Position numbers and translations under genes: made by a program
In this document: one piece after another, positions 50,242-58,569 of the stretch
How the letters are laid out: each line of letters opens with the position of its first letter
Numbering within the stretch: the first letter of the stretch is position 1
The notes under the pieces: generated by a model
Database searches by the model: none
The model's input: the letters and a program-made list of their open reading frames with translations, nothing else
Told to the model about the DNA's origin: nothing
Assembly (NCBI RefSeq): GCF_900100395.1
Contig: NZ_FNFB01000008.1
Location: forward strand, 229,618-293,617
DNA: 64,000 nt
Reading direction: 5' to 3'
Source of the DNA: Nonomuraea maritima
GTDB taxonomy: Bacteria; Actinomycetota; Actinomycetes; Streptosporangiales; Streptosporangiaceae

Positions 50242-51837
50242 GGCCTTGAGGAACGTCGCCGCGACGGGGGCGGCCACCGAGCCGCCTCCGCCGCCGCCCT
50301 CGACGACCACGGCGAACGCGACGTCGTTCCTGAACCCCATGAACCACGCGTGGGTGTCGAGCTTCTCGCCGGTGCCGAACTCGGCCGTGCCGGTCTTGCC
50401 GTGGGTGCCGGACGGCAGCCCCGCCGACTTGGCGGTGCCCTTGGTCACGACCGCCGCCATCATCTGGTGCAACCCGGACGTCACCTTCTCGGGCAGCGGC
50501 CGCTCCTTGGCCTTCTGCTTCATGGACGGCACCAGCGTCGGCGGCCGCCACGTGCCGTCGGCGATCGCGGCGGCCACCGAGGCGATCGACAGCGGGCTGG
50601 CCGTGATGCGGGCCTGGCCGAACGACTCGGCGGCCAGCTCGGCGCCGGACTTCGCCTTCGGGAAGCTGGCCTTCGTGGCCGGCACCCCGATGGTGAGCGG
50701 CGTGTTGAACCCGACGGACTCGGCCGCGTCGAGCAGCTTGTCGGGGCTCAGCTTCTGCTCGGCCAGCGGCGCGAACGTCGTGTTGCACGAGTACGCGAAC
50801 GCGTCGAGGAACGACAGCGACCCGAACTGCTCCTTGTCGGAGTTGCGGACCTTCAGGCCGCCGACGGTGGCGTACATGGGGCAGGTCACCCGGCTCTGCG
50901 GGGACAGCCCGGCCTTCAGCAGCCCGATCGCGGTGACCGCCTTGAACGTGGAGCCCGGCGGGTAGCGGCCGTCGAGCGCCCGGTTGAACCCGCCCCGGTT
51001 GTTCACCATGGCGATGACCTCTCCGGTCGACGGCCTGATGGCGACCAAAGAGGTGGGTTTGTCGATGTCCTTCACCGCGGTCACGGCGGCGGCCTGCGCG
51101 CGGGGGTCGAGCGATGTCCGGACGCCCTCGCCGTCGGTGCCCTTGATGGTCTGCAGCGTCTTGTCGCCCAGCCGGATCTCGGTGGTCGGCGTGCCGGCCA
51201 GCTGCTTCTGGAAGGTCTCCTGCAGCCCGCCCCGCCCGATGGCCTGCCCGGTCCTGTAGAAGGGGCCGAGTTTCGCGACGTCCTTCTTGGTCGCCTTGTC
51301 GAGGTAGCCGACGAGCTGCTGCACCGAGCCGCCCACGGTGCCCGTGTCGATGCGGTCGCCGTCGGCGTCGGTGATCGCGGCCCGCTGCGGCCAGTTCGTC
51401 TTGACCGAGAACTCGGCTCCCGCGGCCATGGACGGGTACAGCGTGGACGGCTTCCAGTCGACCTTCCAGGCGCGGTCCTTCACCACCAGGTCGATCTGTC
51501 CCTCGTACGACCAGGGCCCGAGGTTCTTCAGCTCGAGTGTCGCGGTGTAGGGGATCCGGGCCCGCCCGTCACCCTCGGTCACCTGCCCCAACCGGACCTT
51601 CGTCGACGCGACCCCGAGGGCCTTGCGCTGCTGCCCGTACGCGGCGAGCGACTGCGGCGTGGCCAGCGTCGCGGTCATCGCCCGTTCGTCGCCCGCCTGC
51701 CACGCCGCGGCGAACTGCTGCGCGGTCTCGGCCGGGGTGCCTCTGGTGTGCAGCACGTACCAGGCGCCACCGCCCGCGGCCCCCACCGCGACCACGGTGG
51801 CTACGGACGCGATCGCGATGGTACGGCCCCGTGCCAC
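50236..51837 (-). CDS. penicillin-binding protein, transpeptidase with NTF2-like N-terminal domain
   Basis: This 533-residue membrane-anchored transpeptidase has an N-terminal anchor (IAIASVATVVAVGAAGGGAWYVL), an MecA-type NTF2-like domain (TPAETAQQFAAAWQAGDERAM), a dimerisation domain and the catalytic domain. The motifs are PPGSTFKAVTAIG (Ser near 297), YSCNTTF near 350 and HGKTGTAEFG near 480. It cross-links peptidoglycan outside the membrane. MecA-N-type class B enzymes with this build often show low beta-lactam affinity, but resistance cannot be judged from sequence. Confidence 0.93.
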   Translation of the reverse strand: MARGRTIAIASVATVVAVGAAGGGAWYVLHTRGTPAETAQQFAAAWQAGDERAMTATLATPQSLAAYGQQRKALGVASTKVRLGQVTEGDGRARIPYTATLELKNLGPWSYEGQIDLVVKDRAWKVDWKPSTLYPSMAAGAEFSVKTNWPQRAAITDADGDRIDTGTVGGSVQQLVGYLDKATKKDVAKLGPFYRTGQAIGRGGLQETFQKQLAGTPTTEIRLGDKTLQTIKGTDGEGVRTSLDPRAQAAAVTAVKDIDKPTSLVAIRPSTGEVIAMVNNRGGFNRALDGRYPPGSTFKAVTAIGLLKAGLSPQSRVTCPMYATVGGLKVRNSDKEQFGSLSFLDAFAYSCNTTFAPLAEQKLSPDKLLDAAESVGFNTPLTIGVPATKASFPKAKSGAELAAESFGQARITASPLSIASVAAAIADGTWRPPTLVPSMKQKAKERPLPEKVTSGLHQMMAAVVTKGTAKSAGLPSGTHGKTGTAEFGTGEKLDTHAWFMGFRNDVAFAVVVEGGGGGGSVAAPVAATFLKAL

Positions 51838-51890
51838 TTGATCAGCCCCTTGCTCCTCGACGACAGGTCTCCGAGCCTAGCGAGGACGGG

Positions 51891-52550
51891 TCAGGCCAGG
51901 CCATTGGCCTGCTTGTAACTGGCGGCGTAGGTCGGCACGTATTCCTGCCCCGACAGTTTCTGGATGGCCTCCATGACCTCGTCGGTCACCCGTCGCCGGT
52001 CGCGCGCGTTGCGGTGGTCGCCCTCGAACCGCAGCGGCGCCCCGATGCTGATGCCGATGCGCGCGGGCCTTGGCACCTTCGCCCCGAACGGCATCACCTT
52101 CTCGGTGCCGCTGAGCGCCACCGGCAGCACCGGTGCGCCGGTCTTCAGCGCCAGCCACGCCACGCCGACCTTGCCGCGGTAGAGGCGGCCGTCGGGGGAG
52201 CGGGTGCCCTCGGGGTGGATGCCGAACAGCTCTCCGCTTTCGAGCAGCTCGGCGGCCGCGTCGAGCATGGCCTGGGCGGAGTGGGCGCTTTCACGGTCGA
52301 TCGGCAGGCTCCGGCCCAGCCGCATGAAGAACCCGGAGATCGGGTTGCCGTCGAAGTACTCGTTCTTGGCGGTGAACGTCACGTGCCGCGGCAGCAGCGC
52401 GGGCAGCAGGAACGAGTCGAGCACCGACAGGTGGTTGGCGGCCAGGATCGCGGGGCCCGTCCTCGGCACGTGGACCGCTCCGGTGATGTGCGGGCGGCAC
52501 AGTGCCTGCGTCAACGGCGTGGCGGCGAACTTGACCACTTGGTACAACAA
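51891..52550 (-). CDS. 1-acyl-sn-glycerol-3-phosphate acyltransferase (PlsC)
   Basis: The 219-residue protein has the LPLAT motif I NHLSVLDSF (H-x4-D, near residue 47), FTAKNEYFDGNPISGFFMRLGRSLPIDRE (cited in part; motif II), GIHPEGTRSPDGRLYRGKVG (motif III) and PVLPVALSG (motif IV). It makes phosphatidic acid at the membrane. TTG 52550 is preceded by CAGGAG; TTG 52547 is equivalent. The frame extends much further upstream, but only non-conserved sequence precedes the start. Confidence 0.9.
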   Translation of the reverse strand: MLYQVVKFAATPLTQALCRPHITGAVHVPRTGPAILAANHLSVLDSFLLPALLPRHVTFTAKNEYFDGNPISGFFMRLGRSLPIDRESAHSAQAMLDAAAELLESGELFGIHPEGTRSPDGRLYRGKVGVAWLALKTGAPVLPVALSGTEKVMPFGAKVPRPARIGISIGAPLRFEGDHRNARDRRRVTDEVMEAIQKLSGQEYVPTYAASYKQANGLA

Positions 52551-52589
52551 CGAGCTCTCCTGATCATCGGCCGGCCACCCACAATAGGA

Positions 52590-52618
52590 CAGGCGCCCCC
52601 GCGTCGTGGGGGCGCCTG
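52590..52618 (-). terminator. perfect 11-bp hairpin upstream of the acyltransferase gene
   Basis: CAGGCGCCCCC (52590-52600) pairs with GGGGGCGCCTG (52608-52618) across a 7-nt loop. It may end transcripts coming from the NUDIX gene, 216 bp away, or be part of the plsC leader. No gene was recognised between 52619 and 52833. Confidence 0.6.
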
Positions 52619-52833
52619 GACAAGCTGTTGAGGCCGATGTGGCGGTCGCCTCCTCGGCGAGGTGCACAACACGGCTCCAGCCGAACGGTATTCCGTGAAG
52701 GCGGTAATTTGCGGCCCGGGGGACACAGACCACATCGGCAACTCGAGTTAAGCACACCGTCCGCCCGGGGAGGTAATCGTGCCCGTCGCATGGGCGACAC
52801 GTGACCCGTGCGCGCGGGCGGTCCTTGACCGGC

Positions 52834-53430
52834 TCAGCTGCGCGTCCAGTGCGGCTGGACGACGTCGAAGACCCGCTGCTCACGGCCACGAAGCGCCACC
52901 TCGGCGAACTGCCAAAGGATCGCCCCCGTCGGCGCGTGGATCACGATGGACGGCCCCAGCGGCATCTGCAGCAACTCGCCGCGCCAGCGCGGCACGCCGG
53001 GCGCCAGGAACCGCTCCAGCGGCACCGCGTGCACCGACGCGACCTCGCGCGGGTCGGGCGTCGGCTCCTGCCGTCCGCCGTAGGCCACCACCGGCGTGAT
53101 CACGAATCCCGAGTCGGTGACGAAGTCGTCGAGCAGCCCGAGCACCTCGACACCCGTGACGCCGGTCTCCTCGGCCAGCTCCCGCAGCGCGGCCTCCAGC
53201 GGCTCCTCGCCGTCGTCGAGCCGCCCGCCGGGCAGCGCCCACTGCCCCGCGTTACGGCCGGCCGCCGCCCGCTTGATCACGATGACGTACGGGTCGCGCC
53301 CGCCGTCCTCCAGCAGGCACACGGTGACGGCGGCCCGCCGGATGCCCGCCGCGGGAGGGACCTGACGGCGTTCGAACGCGGTGAGGCGGGCGGTGATCTC
53401 CTCGCGCAGCGCGTCGATCGGGGAAAGCAC
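52834..53430 (-). CDS. NUDIX hydrolase
   Basis: The 198-residue protein contains a complete Nudix box, GGRLDDGEEPLEAALRELAE followed by ETGV (near residue 68), with Arg-Glu-x-x-Glu-Glu for Mg2+. AVTVCLLEDGGRDPYVIVIKRA and WALPG precede it. The N-terminal LREEITARLTAFERRQVP resembles CoA pyrophosphatase-type members, which hydrolyse CoA derivatives or nucleoside diphosphates. It lies 12 bp after the HelR-like gene on the same strand and is probably co-transcribed. Confidence 0.9.
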   Translation of the reverse strand: MLSPIDALREEITARLTAFERRQVPPAAGIRRAAVTVCLLEDGGRDPYVIVIKRAAAGRNAGQWALPGGRLDDGEEPLEAALRELAEETGVTGVEVLGLLDDFVTDSGFVITPVVAYGGRQEPTPDPREVASVHAVPLERFLAPGVPRWRGELLQMPLGPSIVIHAPTGAILWQFAEVALRGREQRVFDVVQPHWTRS

Positions 53431-53442
53431 CCGCCCAGGATC

Positions 53443-55443
53443 TCACGCCCCGGGCTGACCGGGGAGGCCGAGCGCGGGTGGGAGGGGGCGGGAGTGGATG
53501 ACGTCGAGGCGGGAGACGGCTCGGGTGAGGACGACGTACAGGCGGTTCGTGCCGCGTGGCTCCGCCTCGACCATGGCGGCCGGCTCCACCGCCACGACGT
53601 GGTCGTACTCCAGCCCCTTGGCCGTCGAGGCGGGCAGCACGGTGAGCCGCCCGCCCACCTCGACGCCGTCGGCCCGCAGCGCCGCCGTGAGCGCCGGCAC
53701 GGCGGCGTCCGTCGCGATCACCCCGACCGAGCCCTCGAACGCCAGCGCCTCGCGTGCCGCCGCCACCACCGCCTTGTCCAGGTCGTCCTCCCGCCGCACC
53801 CGCAGCCGCCCGTCGGACCGGTACGAGCGCGTCGCCGGCACCCGCACGCCCAGCGTGGGCAGCAGGGCGTTGGCCAGCTCCACCACGGCGGCCGGCACGC
53901 GGAAGCCGGTGGTGAGGGCGACGACCCGGCCCTCGGGGCGGCCGAGCAGCGCCATCCGTTCCGGCCAGGAGGTGGCGGCCCACGGCGTGGTGCCCTGCGC
54001 GAGATCGCCGAGGACGGTGAGCGAGCCGTGCTCGGCGCGCCTGGCCACGGCTCGGCACTCCATGGCGGACAGGTCCTGGGCCTCGTCCACGATGACGTGT
54101 CCGTAGCCGCGCGGCCGCTCGAGGAGGCAGGCGACCTCGTCGAGCAGGACGAGGTCGGCCGCCGACCAGCGGGCCCCTGCGGGGCTACGGGGCGGACGCG
54201 TCCAGGTCACGGCCGCGCGCTCGGCGGGCGTCAGCACACCGTCGGCCGGGTCGGGGGCGCCCGCGGCGGGGCCGCGGAGCACCTCGTACACGATCTCCTC
54301 GGGTCGGGCGGCGGGCCAGACGGCGTCCAGGGCGGGGGTGACGGCGCGGCCGACCTTGCGCAGCCAGGCCCCGGTCGCCGTCCTGCCCCGGCTCTCGGCC
54401 TGGCGGCGGACCGCGGACACCACGCGGGCGCGGACGCGTTCGCGGCCCACGCCGTACGGGAGGGACTCGCGGCGGGTGTCGTCCACGATGCGGCGCAGCT
54501 CGTCCTCGTGGACCCGCCACCGGGTGGAGCCGTCCGGCACCACGACCGGCTCGACGGGTCTGCGGATCCGTGCGTACAAGGCTCGGCGCAGCACCTGCGC
54601 CATGCGGACGTCGTGCTTGACGATCGCGGCCTGCTCGCCGTCGACGGCGGTGACCGGGGCCCTGGCGATCAGGCGCTCGAGGGTGGTCTGCTCGGTGTCC
54701 ATCTCGCCGAGCGCGGGAAGCACGGCCGCGATGTAGCCGAGGAAGGCCGGGTTCGGGCCGAGCACCAGCACGCCGCTCCGCTCCAGGCGCTTGCGGTGGG
54801 CGTAGAGCAGGTACGCGGCCCGGTGCAGGCCGACGGCGGTCTTGCCGGTGCCCGGCCCGCCCTGGACGCAGATCGAGGTGTCGAGGTCGGCGCGTACGAG
54901 CTCGTCCTGTTCCGGCTGGATGGTGGCGACGATGTCGCGCATGGGGCCGACGCGGGGGCGTTCGATCTCGGCCGCCAGGATCGTGCCGCCGCCCTCCTCG
55001 CCGTTCTCCAGCCGTTCGTCCTCGAAGCTCGTCAGCGTGGTGCCGGACCAGCCGAAGCGGCGGCGCAGCGCGACGCCCTGGGGGTCGCGGGCGCCGGCCT
55101 GGTAGAACGCCCGCGCGACAGGCGCGCGCCAGTCGATCACCACGGGCGGGCCGCCGTGCTCGCCTGAGATGTGCCGCCTGCCGATGTGGTACGCGCGTCC
55201 ACCGTGCTCACCGGAGCGCTCGCCGGAACCGAAGTCGAGCCGGCCGAAGAACGGTGGCCCGTCGGGCTCCTCGTCGAGCTCCTTGGCCAGGCTCTTGAGG
55301 TGGCGGCCGAGCCGTTCCGCGCTGTAGCGGTCGCCGGCCACCGTCTCGCCGACGATGACGTTCTCGCGGGCACTGTCGAGCATCCGGCGCAGTGCGGCCC
55401 GGCAGCGGGCGACATGCAGGCGTTCCTCGTCGAGCGTTCCCAT
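53443..55443 (-). CDS. HelD/HelR-like RNA polymerase recycling ATPase
   Basis: The 666-residue SF1 (UvrD-like) ATPase has Walker A CVQGGPGTGKTAVGLHRAAY near residue 195, Walker B VIVDEAQDLSAMECRA near 460, motif IV-like GFRVPAAVVELAN and the C-terminal KGLEYDHVVAVEPA and NRLYVVLTRAVSRL. The N-terminal part is a long antiparallel coiled coil (RLHVARCRAALRRM, RLGRHLKSLAKELDE), as in HelD, which enters the RNA polymerase channels and frees stalled enzyme. Actinobacterial HelR proteins also displace rifamycins. Divergent from a TetR regulator; no rifamycin-associated element is visible. Confidence 0.88.
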   Translation of the reverse strand: MGTLDEERLHVARCRAALRRMLDSARENVIVGETVAGDRYSAERLGRHLKSLAKELDEEPDGPPFFGRLDFGSGERSGEHGGRAYHIGRRHISGEHGGPPVVIDWRAPVARAFYQAGARDPQGVALRRRFGWSGTTLTSFEDERLENGEEGGGTILAAEIERPRVGPMRDIVATIQPEQDELVRADLDTSICVQGGPGTGKTAVGLHRAAYLLYAHRKRLERSGVLVLGPNPAFLGYIAAVLPALGEMDTEQTTLERLIARAPVTAVDGEQAAIVKHDVRMAQVLRRALYARIRRPVEPVVVPDGSTRWRVHEDELRRIVDDTRRESLPYGVGRERVRARVVSAVRRQAESRGRTATGAWLRKVGRAVTPALDAVWPAARPEEIVYEVLRGPAAGAPDPADGVLTPAERAAVTWTRPPRSPAGARWSAADLVLLDEVACLLERPRGYGHVIVDEAQDLSAMECRAVARRAEHGSLTVLGDLAQGTTPWAATSWPERMALLGRPEGRVVALTTGFRVPAAVVELANALLPTLGVRVPATRSYRSDGRLRVRREDDLDKAVVAAAREALAFEGSVGVIATDAAVPALTAALRADGVEVGGRLTVLPASTAKGLEYDHVVAVEPAAMVEAEPRGTNRLYVVLTRAVSRLDVIHSRPLPPALGLPGQPGA

Positions 55444-55457
55444 CCGTCCTCCAAATG

Positions 55458-55487
55458 TTAACTCGGTTAAAAGATTGACCAGGTTAA
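55458..55487. promoter_or_regulatory. twin TetR operators
   Basis: TTAAC-TCG-GTTAA (55458-55470) is a perfect 5-3-5 palindrome. TTGAC-CAG-GTTAA (55475-55487) is a second, one-mismatch copy with centres 17 bp apart. The second includes the -35 (TTGACC, 55475-55480) of the TetR gene, whose -10 is TAGGAT at 55496-55501. Confidence 0.75.
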
Positions 55488-55508
55488 CACTTTGCTAGGA
55501 TGTCGGCC

Positions 55509-56123
55509 ATGACGGGACTGCGGGAGCTCCAGCGGCGGCAGGTGCGTGAGGCCATCTCCACGGCGGCCATCGCGCTGTTCCTGGAGCGCGGCTTCGACGA
55601 GGTGCCGGTCACGGAGATCGCGGCGGTGGCCCGGGTGTCCAAGCCGACGCTGTTCAAGTACTTCCCGGCCAAGGAGGACCTCGTCCTGCACCGCATCGCC
55701 GACCACCGCGGCGAGGCGGCTCGCGTGGTGCGGGAGCGGGCGGCGGGGGAGCGTCCGCTGGAGGCGCTGCTGCGGCACTTCCTCGACGGGCTCGCCCGGC
55801 GCGACCCCGTGACCGGCCTCAACGACGAGCCCGACGTGCTGGCCTTCCACCGGATGGTGTTCGCCACGCCCAGCCTGCAGGCGCGGCTCTTCCAGCACAT
55901 GTCCGAGGACGAGCGGGCGCTCGCCGAGGCACTGGACCCCCTCTCAGGTACCGACTCCCGACCGGCCGCCGACCTGCTGGCCGCCCAGGTGCTCGCCACC
56001 CAGCGCGTCCTGGCCCGGCGCAACTGGCGCATGCTCGCCCAGGGCCGCCCGATGGCGGAGGCGGAACCAGAAGCGGTGCGCGCGGCACAACACGCGTTCT
56101 CCACCCTGCACACCGCCTTCTGA
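55509..56123 (+). CDS. TetR-family regulator
   Basis: The 204-residue regulator has the TetR HTH (REAISTAAIALFLERGFDEV, VTEIAAVARVSKPTLFKYFPAKEDLVLHRIA, cited in part) and a helical C-terminal ligand domain. I prefer ATG 55509, which lies 7 bp after the TAGGAT -10 and would be the first base of a leaderless message; ATG 55500 overlaps the -10. It is divergent from the HelR-like gene, 65 bp apart, with two operator copies between, so it probably represses both. Confidence 0.9.
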   Translation: MTGLRELQRRQVREAISTAAIALFLERGFDEVPVTEIAAVARVSKPTLFKYFPAKEDLVLHRIADHRGEAARVVRERAAGERPLEALLRHFLDGLARRDPVTGLNDEPDVLAFHRMVFATPSLQARLFQHMSEDERALAEALDPLSGTDSRPAADLLAAQVLATQRVLARRNWRMLAQGRPMAEAEPEAVRAAQHAFSTLHTAF

Positions 56124-56185
56124 GCCGCGTCCCGCGACCGCGCGGCGAGGAAACGCGCGGCCGTGAAGTGGCGGGGGTGTGGTCG

Positions 56186-57157
56186 TCAGGCGAGGGGGCG
56201 GGCGGCGGGGAGGCGGAGGCGGTCCACCGCTTCGCGGCGGGTGCGTTCGGGGCGGCGGTCGTAGCGGGCGGTGGTGGCCGGGCTCGAGTGGCCCACCAAG
56301 GCCTGGGCCGTCGCGAGGTCAACCCCCGCGTCGAGCAGTTCGCCGATGAACGTGCGGCGGAAGTCGTGTGCCGTGCGCCGGGCCGCGCCCGCCGCGCCCA
56401 GCCGGCGGGTCAGGATGTCGGCGATGCCCTGCCCGGTCAGCCCCACCGGACGGCCGTCGCGTTCGCGCATCCGTCCCGCCTTGCTGATCGGGCTGAACAG
56501 CGCGCCCGGCGTACCGCCCCGGACCGCCAGCCAGCGTTCCACCAGGCCGATCGCCTCGGTGGTCAGGTAGACCATGCGCTCCTTGTCGCGCTTGCCGCGC
56601 ACCCGCAGCGACCGCGCGCCCGGGTCGTAGTCGGCGAGCTCCAGGCCGCCCAGCTCGGCGCGGCGGCAGCCGGTCGAGTACAGCACCGCGATCAGCGCGG
56701 CGTCGCGGACCCCGGCCGGGGAGTCGTCGCACGCCGCGAGCGCCGCCCCGACCACCTCGGGCGGTACGTGGTGCCCGGTCGGCAGCCGGCTCTGGCGGAC
56801 CGGGGCCAGGTCGGAGGCGCGGGCGAAGTCCTCGGCGCTGGTCTGCCCGAGCCGCCAGGCCTCCTTCAGCACCCGGCGCAGCGCCACCAGGTGCTTGTTC
56901 ACGTACGCCGCCGACCACCCCTGGTCGGTGAGCATCGTGCGGATGCGCACGGTGTGCTCGTAGCGGAGCAGGTGCCAGGGCTGGCCCGCGCCGGTGGCGT
57001 TCTCGTCGCCGGTGAGCAGCCGGGCCAGCCGGTCGAGGCAGCCGCGCATCGTCCGGCGCGACTCGCTGCTGGTGAGCGAGTCGAGATAGACGTGGTACGG
57101 GTCGCGCGCCGGCTCGACCGGCACGGCGGGAACGGACGTCAGGGCTGGCAGGCTCAC
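56186..57157 (-). CDS. tyrosine recombinase/integrase
   Basis: The 323-residue recombinase has an N-terminal SAM-like core-binding domain (residues 20-130, DPYHVYLDSLTSSESRRTMR) and a catalytic domain with Arg in STGCRRAELGGL near 160, Lys in VRGKRDKERMVYL near 186, His-x-x-Arg in TAHDFRRTFIGEL near 260, His in LVGHSSPATTARY and nucleophile Tyr near 298. All catalytic residues are present. No phage, excisionase or att repeats are visible nearby. I chose GTG 57157; the open frame extends to 57241. Confidence 0.9.
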   Translation of the reverse strand: MSLPALTSVPAVPVEPARDPYHVYLDSLTSSESRRTMRGCLDRLARLLTGDENATGAGQPWHLLRYEHTVRIRTMLTDQGWSAAYVNKHLVALRRVLKEAWRLGQTSAEDFARASDLAPVRQSRLPTGHHVPPEVVGAALAACDDSPAGVRDAALIAVLYSTGCRRAELGGLELADYDPGARSLRVRGKRDKERMVYLTTEAIGLVERWLAVRGGTPGALFSPISKAGRMRERDGRPVGLTGQGIADILTRRLGAAGAARRTAHDFRRTFIGELLDAGVDLATAQALVGHSSPATTARYDRRPERTRREAVDRLRLPAARPLA

Positions 57158-57242
57158 CCGGACGATCTTAGAACGCCCCCGGCGAGCCCGCCCAGCTCCT
57201 TTCGCACCCGGCACGCCAGGAACCCGCCGCCGCCAGGACACG

Positions 57243-58430
57243 TCAGCCCAGGCGGGCCACGCCTTCGAGGAGGCGGTCCACGTCGGAGCGGTCGTTGTAG
57301 TGGACCAGACCCGCGCGGACCGCGCCGCCCGTGTCGCGGATGCCCAGCGCCGCCGTCAGCTCCCACGCGTAGTTGTGGCCGTGCCAGACGTTGACACCCA
57401 GCTTGGCCAGGCGCTCGGCGACCTGGCGCGGGGTGTGCCCGGCCACGTTGAAGTACGCGGTGGCCGTCCGCCTGGCCGGCTTGCCGTACGTCGTGACGTG
57501 CGGCATCGTCTCCAGGCCCTCGATGAGCACCGCGAACAGGTCCTGCTCGTACGCCTCGATCGCGGCCATCGAGGTGAGCAGCCGCTCGCGGCGGCTGCCC
57601 GTGCCCGGCACCATGGCGGCCAGATGGTCGACGGCGGCGGTGACCCCGTCGAAGTCGGCGAACGGCGACGTGCCCGTCTCGAACCGCTCCGGCACCTCGT
57701 CGGTCGAGGAGGCAAGCTTGTCCGGCCGCAGCGTCTCCAGCAGCGCCGGGTCGGCGATCACCGCGCCGATGTGCGGGCCCGACCACTTGTAGGCGCTGGT
57801 GGCGTAGAGGTCGGCGCCGAGCGCCCGCATGTCGACGGGCCCGTGCGGGGTGGCGTGCACGCCGTCGACGTACATCAGCGCCCCGGCCGCGTGCGCGATC
57901 TCCGCGATGGCGGCCACGTCCGGCCGGGTGCCGAGGATGTTGCTGGCCGCGCTCACGGCCACCACCCTGGTCCGCTCGTTCACGAGGTCGGCGTACTGCT
58001 CGACCGGCAGCTCCCCGGTGACCGGGTCGACCTCGGCCCAGCGCACGGTGGCGCCGGTCTGCGTCCAGGGGCGGACGTTGGCGTCGTGGTCGAGCCGCGA
58101 CACCACGACCTCGTCGCCGGGCCCGGCGAGCGCCTTGGACAGCCGGTAGGTCAGCGTGGTCATGTTCGGGCCCAGGATCACGCCGCGGGCGTCACCGCCG
58201 ACCAGGTCGGCGACCGCCGCCCGGCACGCGCCCACGATGGCGTCGGAACGGTGGCTCGCCGGGAAGGCGCCGCCGACGTTGCCGAGCCCCGACCGGTAGG
58301 CCGTGGCGATGGCGTCGATGACCGGCGTGGGCACCTGGGTGCCGGCGGCGCCGTCGAGGTAGGCGTGACCGTCGGCGAGCGCAGGGTACGTCGCGCGCAC
58401 CTGCTTGATGGGGAATTCAGAGGGGAGCAT
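57243..58430 (-). CDS. class V aminotransferase, cysteine-desulfurase-like
   Basis: This 395-residue PLP enzyme (TIGR01976-like, VC1184 subfamily) has AYLDGAAGTQVP near residue 24, GPNMTTLTYRLSKAL near 90, YVDGVHATPHGPVDM near 190 and the Schiff-base Lys in YATSAYKWSGPHIG near 215. The C-terminal FNVAGHTPRQVAERL and VWHGHNYAWEL are family-typical. The active-site Cys loop of true IscS/SufS enzymes is not apparent, so it may be a lyase or desulfurase on another substrate. A 6-codon ORF with the better ribosome site overlaps its start. Confidence 0.88.
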   Translation of the reverse strand: MLPSEFPIKQVRATYPALADGHAYLDGAAGTQVPTPVIDAIATAYRSGLGNVGGAFPASHRSDAIVGACRAAVADLVGGDARGVILGPNMTTLTYRLSKALAGPGDEVVVSRLDHDANVRPWTQTGATVRWAEVDPVTGELPVEQYADLVNERTRVVAVSAASNILGTRPDVAAIAEIAHAAGALMYVDGVHATPHGPVDMRALGADLYATSAYKWSGPHIGAVIADPALLETLRPDKLASSTDEVPERFETGTSPFADFDGVTAAVDHLAAMVPGTGSRRERLLTSMAAIEAYEQDLFAVLIEGLETMPHVTTYGKPARRTATAYFNVAGHTPRQVAERLAKLGVNVWHGHNYAWELTAALGIRDTGGAVRAGLVHYNDRSDVDRLLEGVARLG

Positions 58431-58437
58431 AATTCAT
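58417..58437 (-). CDS. six-residue upstream ORF overlapping the aminotransferase start
   Basis: GGAGGAG lies 6 bp before ATG 58437, which opens MNYAPL and stops at 58417, overlapping the aminotransferase ATG (58430) in another frame. The ribosome site is too far (13 bp) for the main ATG, so initiation there may depend on re-initiation after the mini-ORF. This could also be chance. Confidence 0.35.
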   Translation of the reverse strand: MNYAPL

Positions 58438-58569
58438 AGATTCTCCTCCAGAGCCCGCCTCAATCGTGTCAATACTCCACCTCTGTCGCTTTTTCCCCGC
58501 AAGCCATGTGGCGGTTCGCCTTGAAGCGGTGGGCGGAGTCTGATTGGTTCAGTGCCGGAGGTGTGCCGG

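Noticed and set aside
52619..52833. Upstream extension of the PlsC frame or a second leader peptide
   Set aside because: The frame reads through but is not conserved-looking. A short GTG frame there (beginning VCLTRVADVVC) superficially resembles a Cys leader but lacks the R-x-H-x-D-x-C core.
55444..55508. Rifamycin-associated element before the HelR-like gene
   Set aside because: The only repeats present are the GTTAA-type palindromes that fit the TetR regulator; no match to the known element was seen.
56132..57242. Integrated plasmid or prophage around the tyrosine recombinase
   Set aside because: Both neighbours are ordinary chromosomal genes and no flanking direct repeat or tRNA gene is present.
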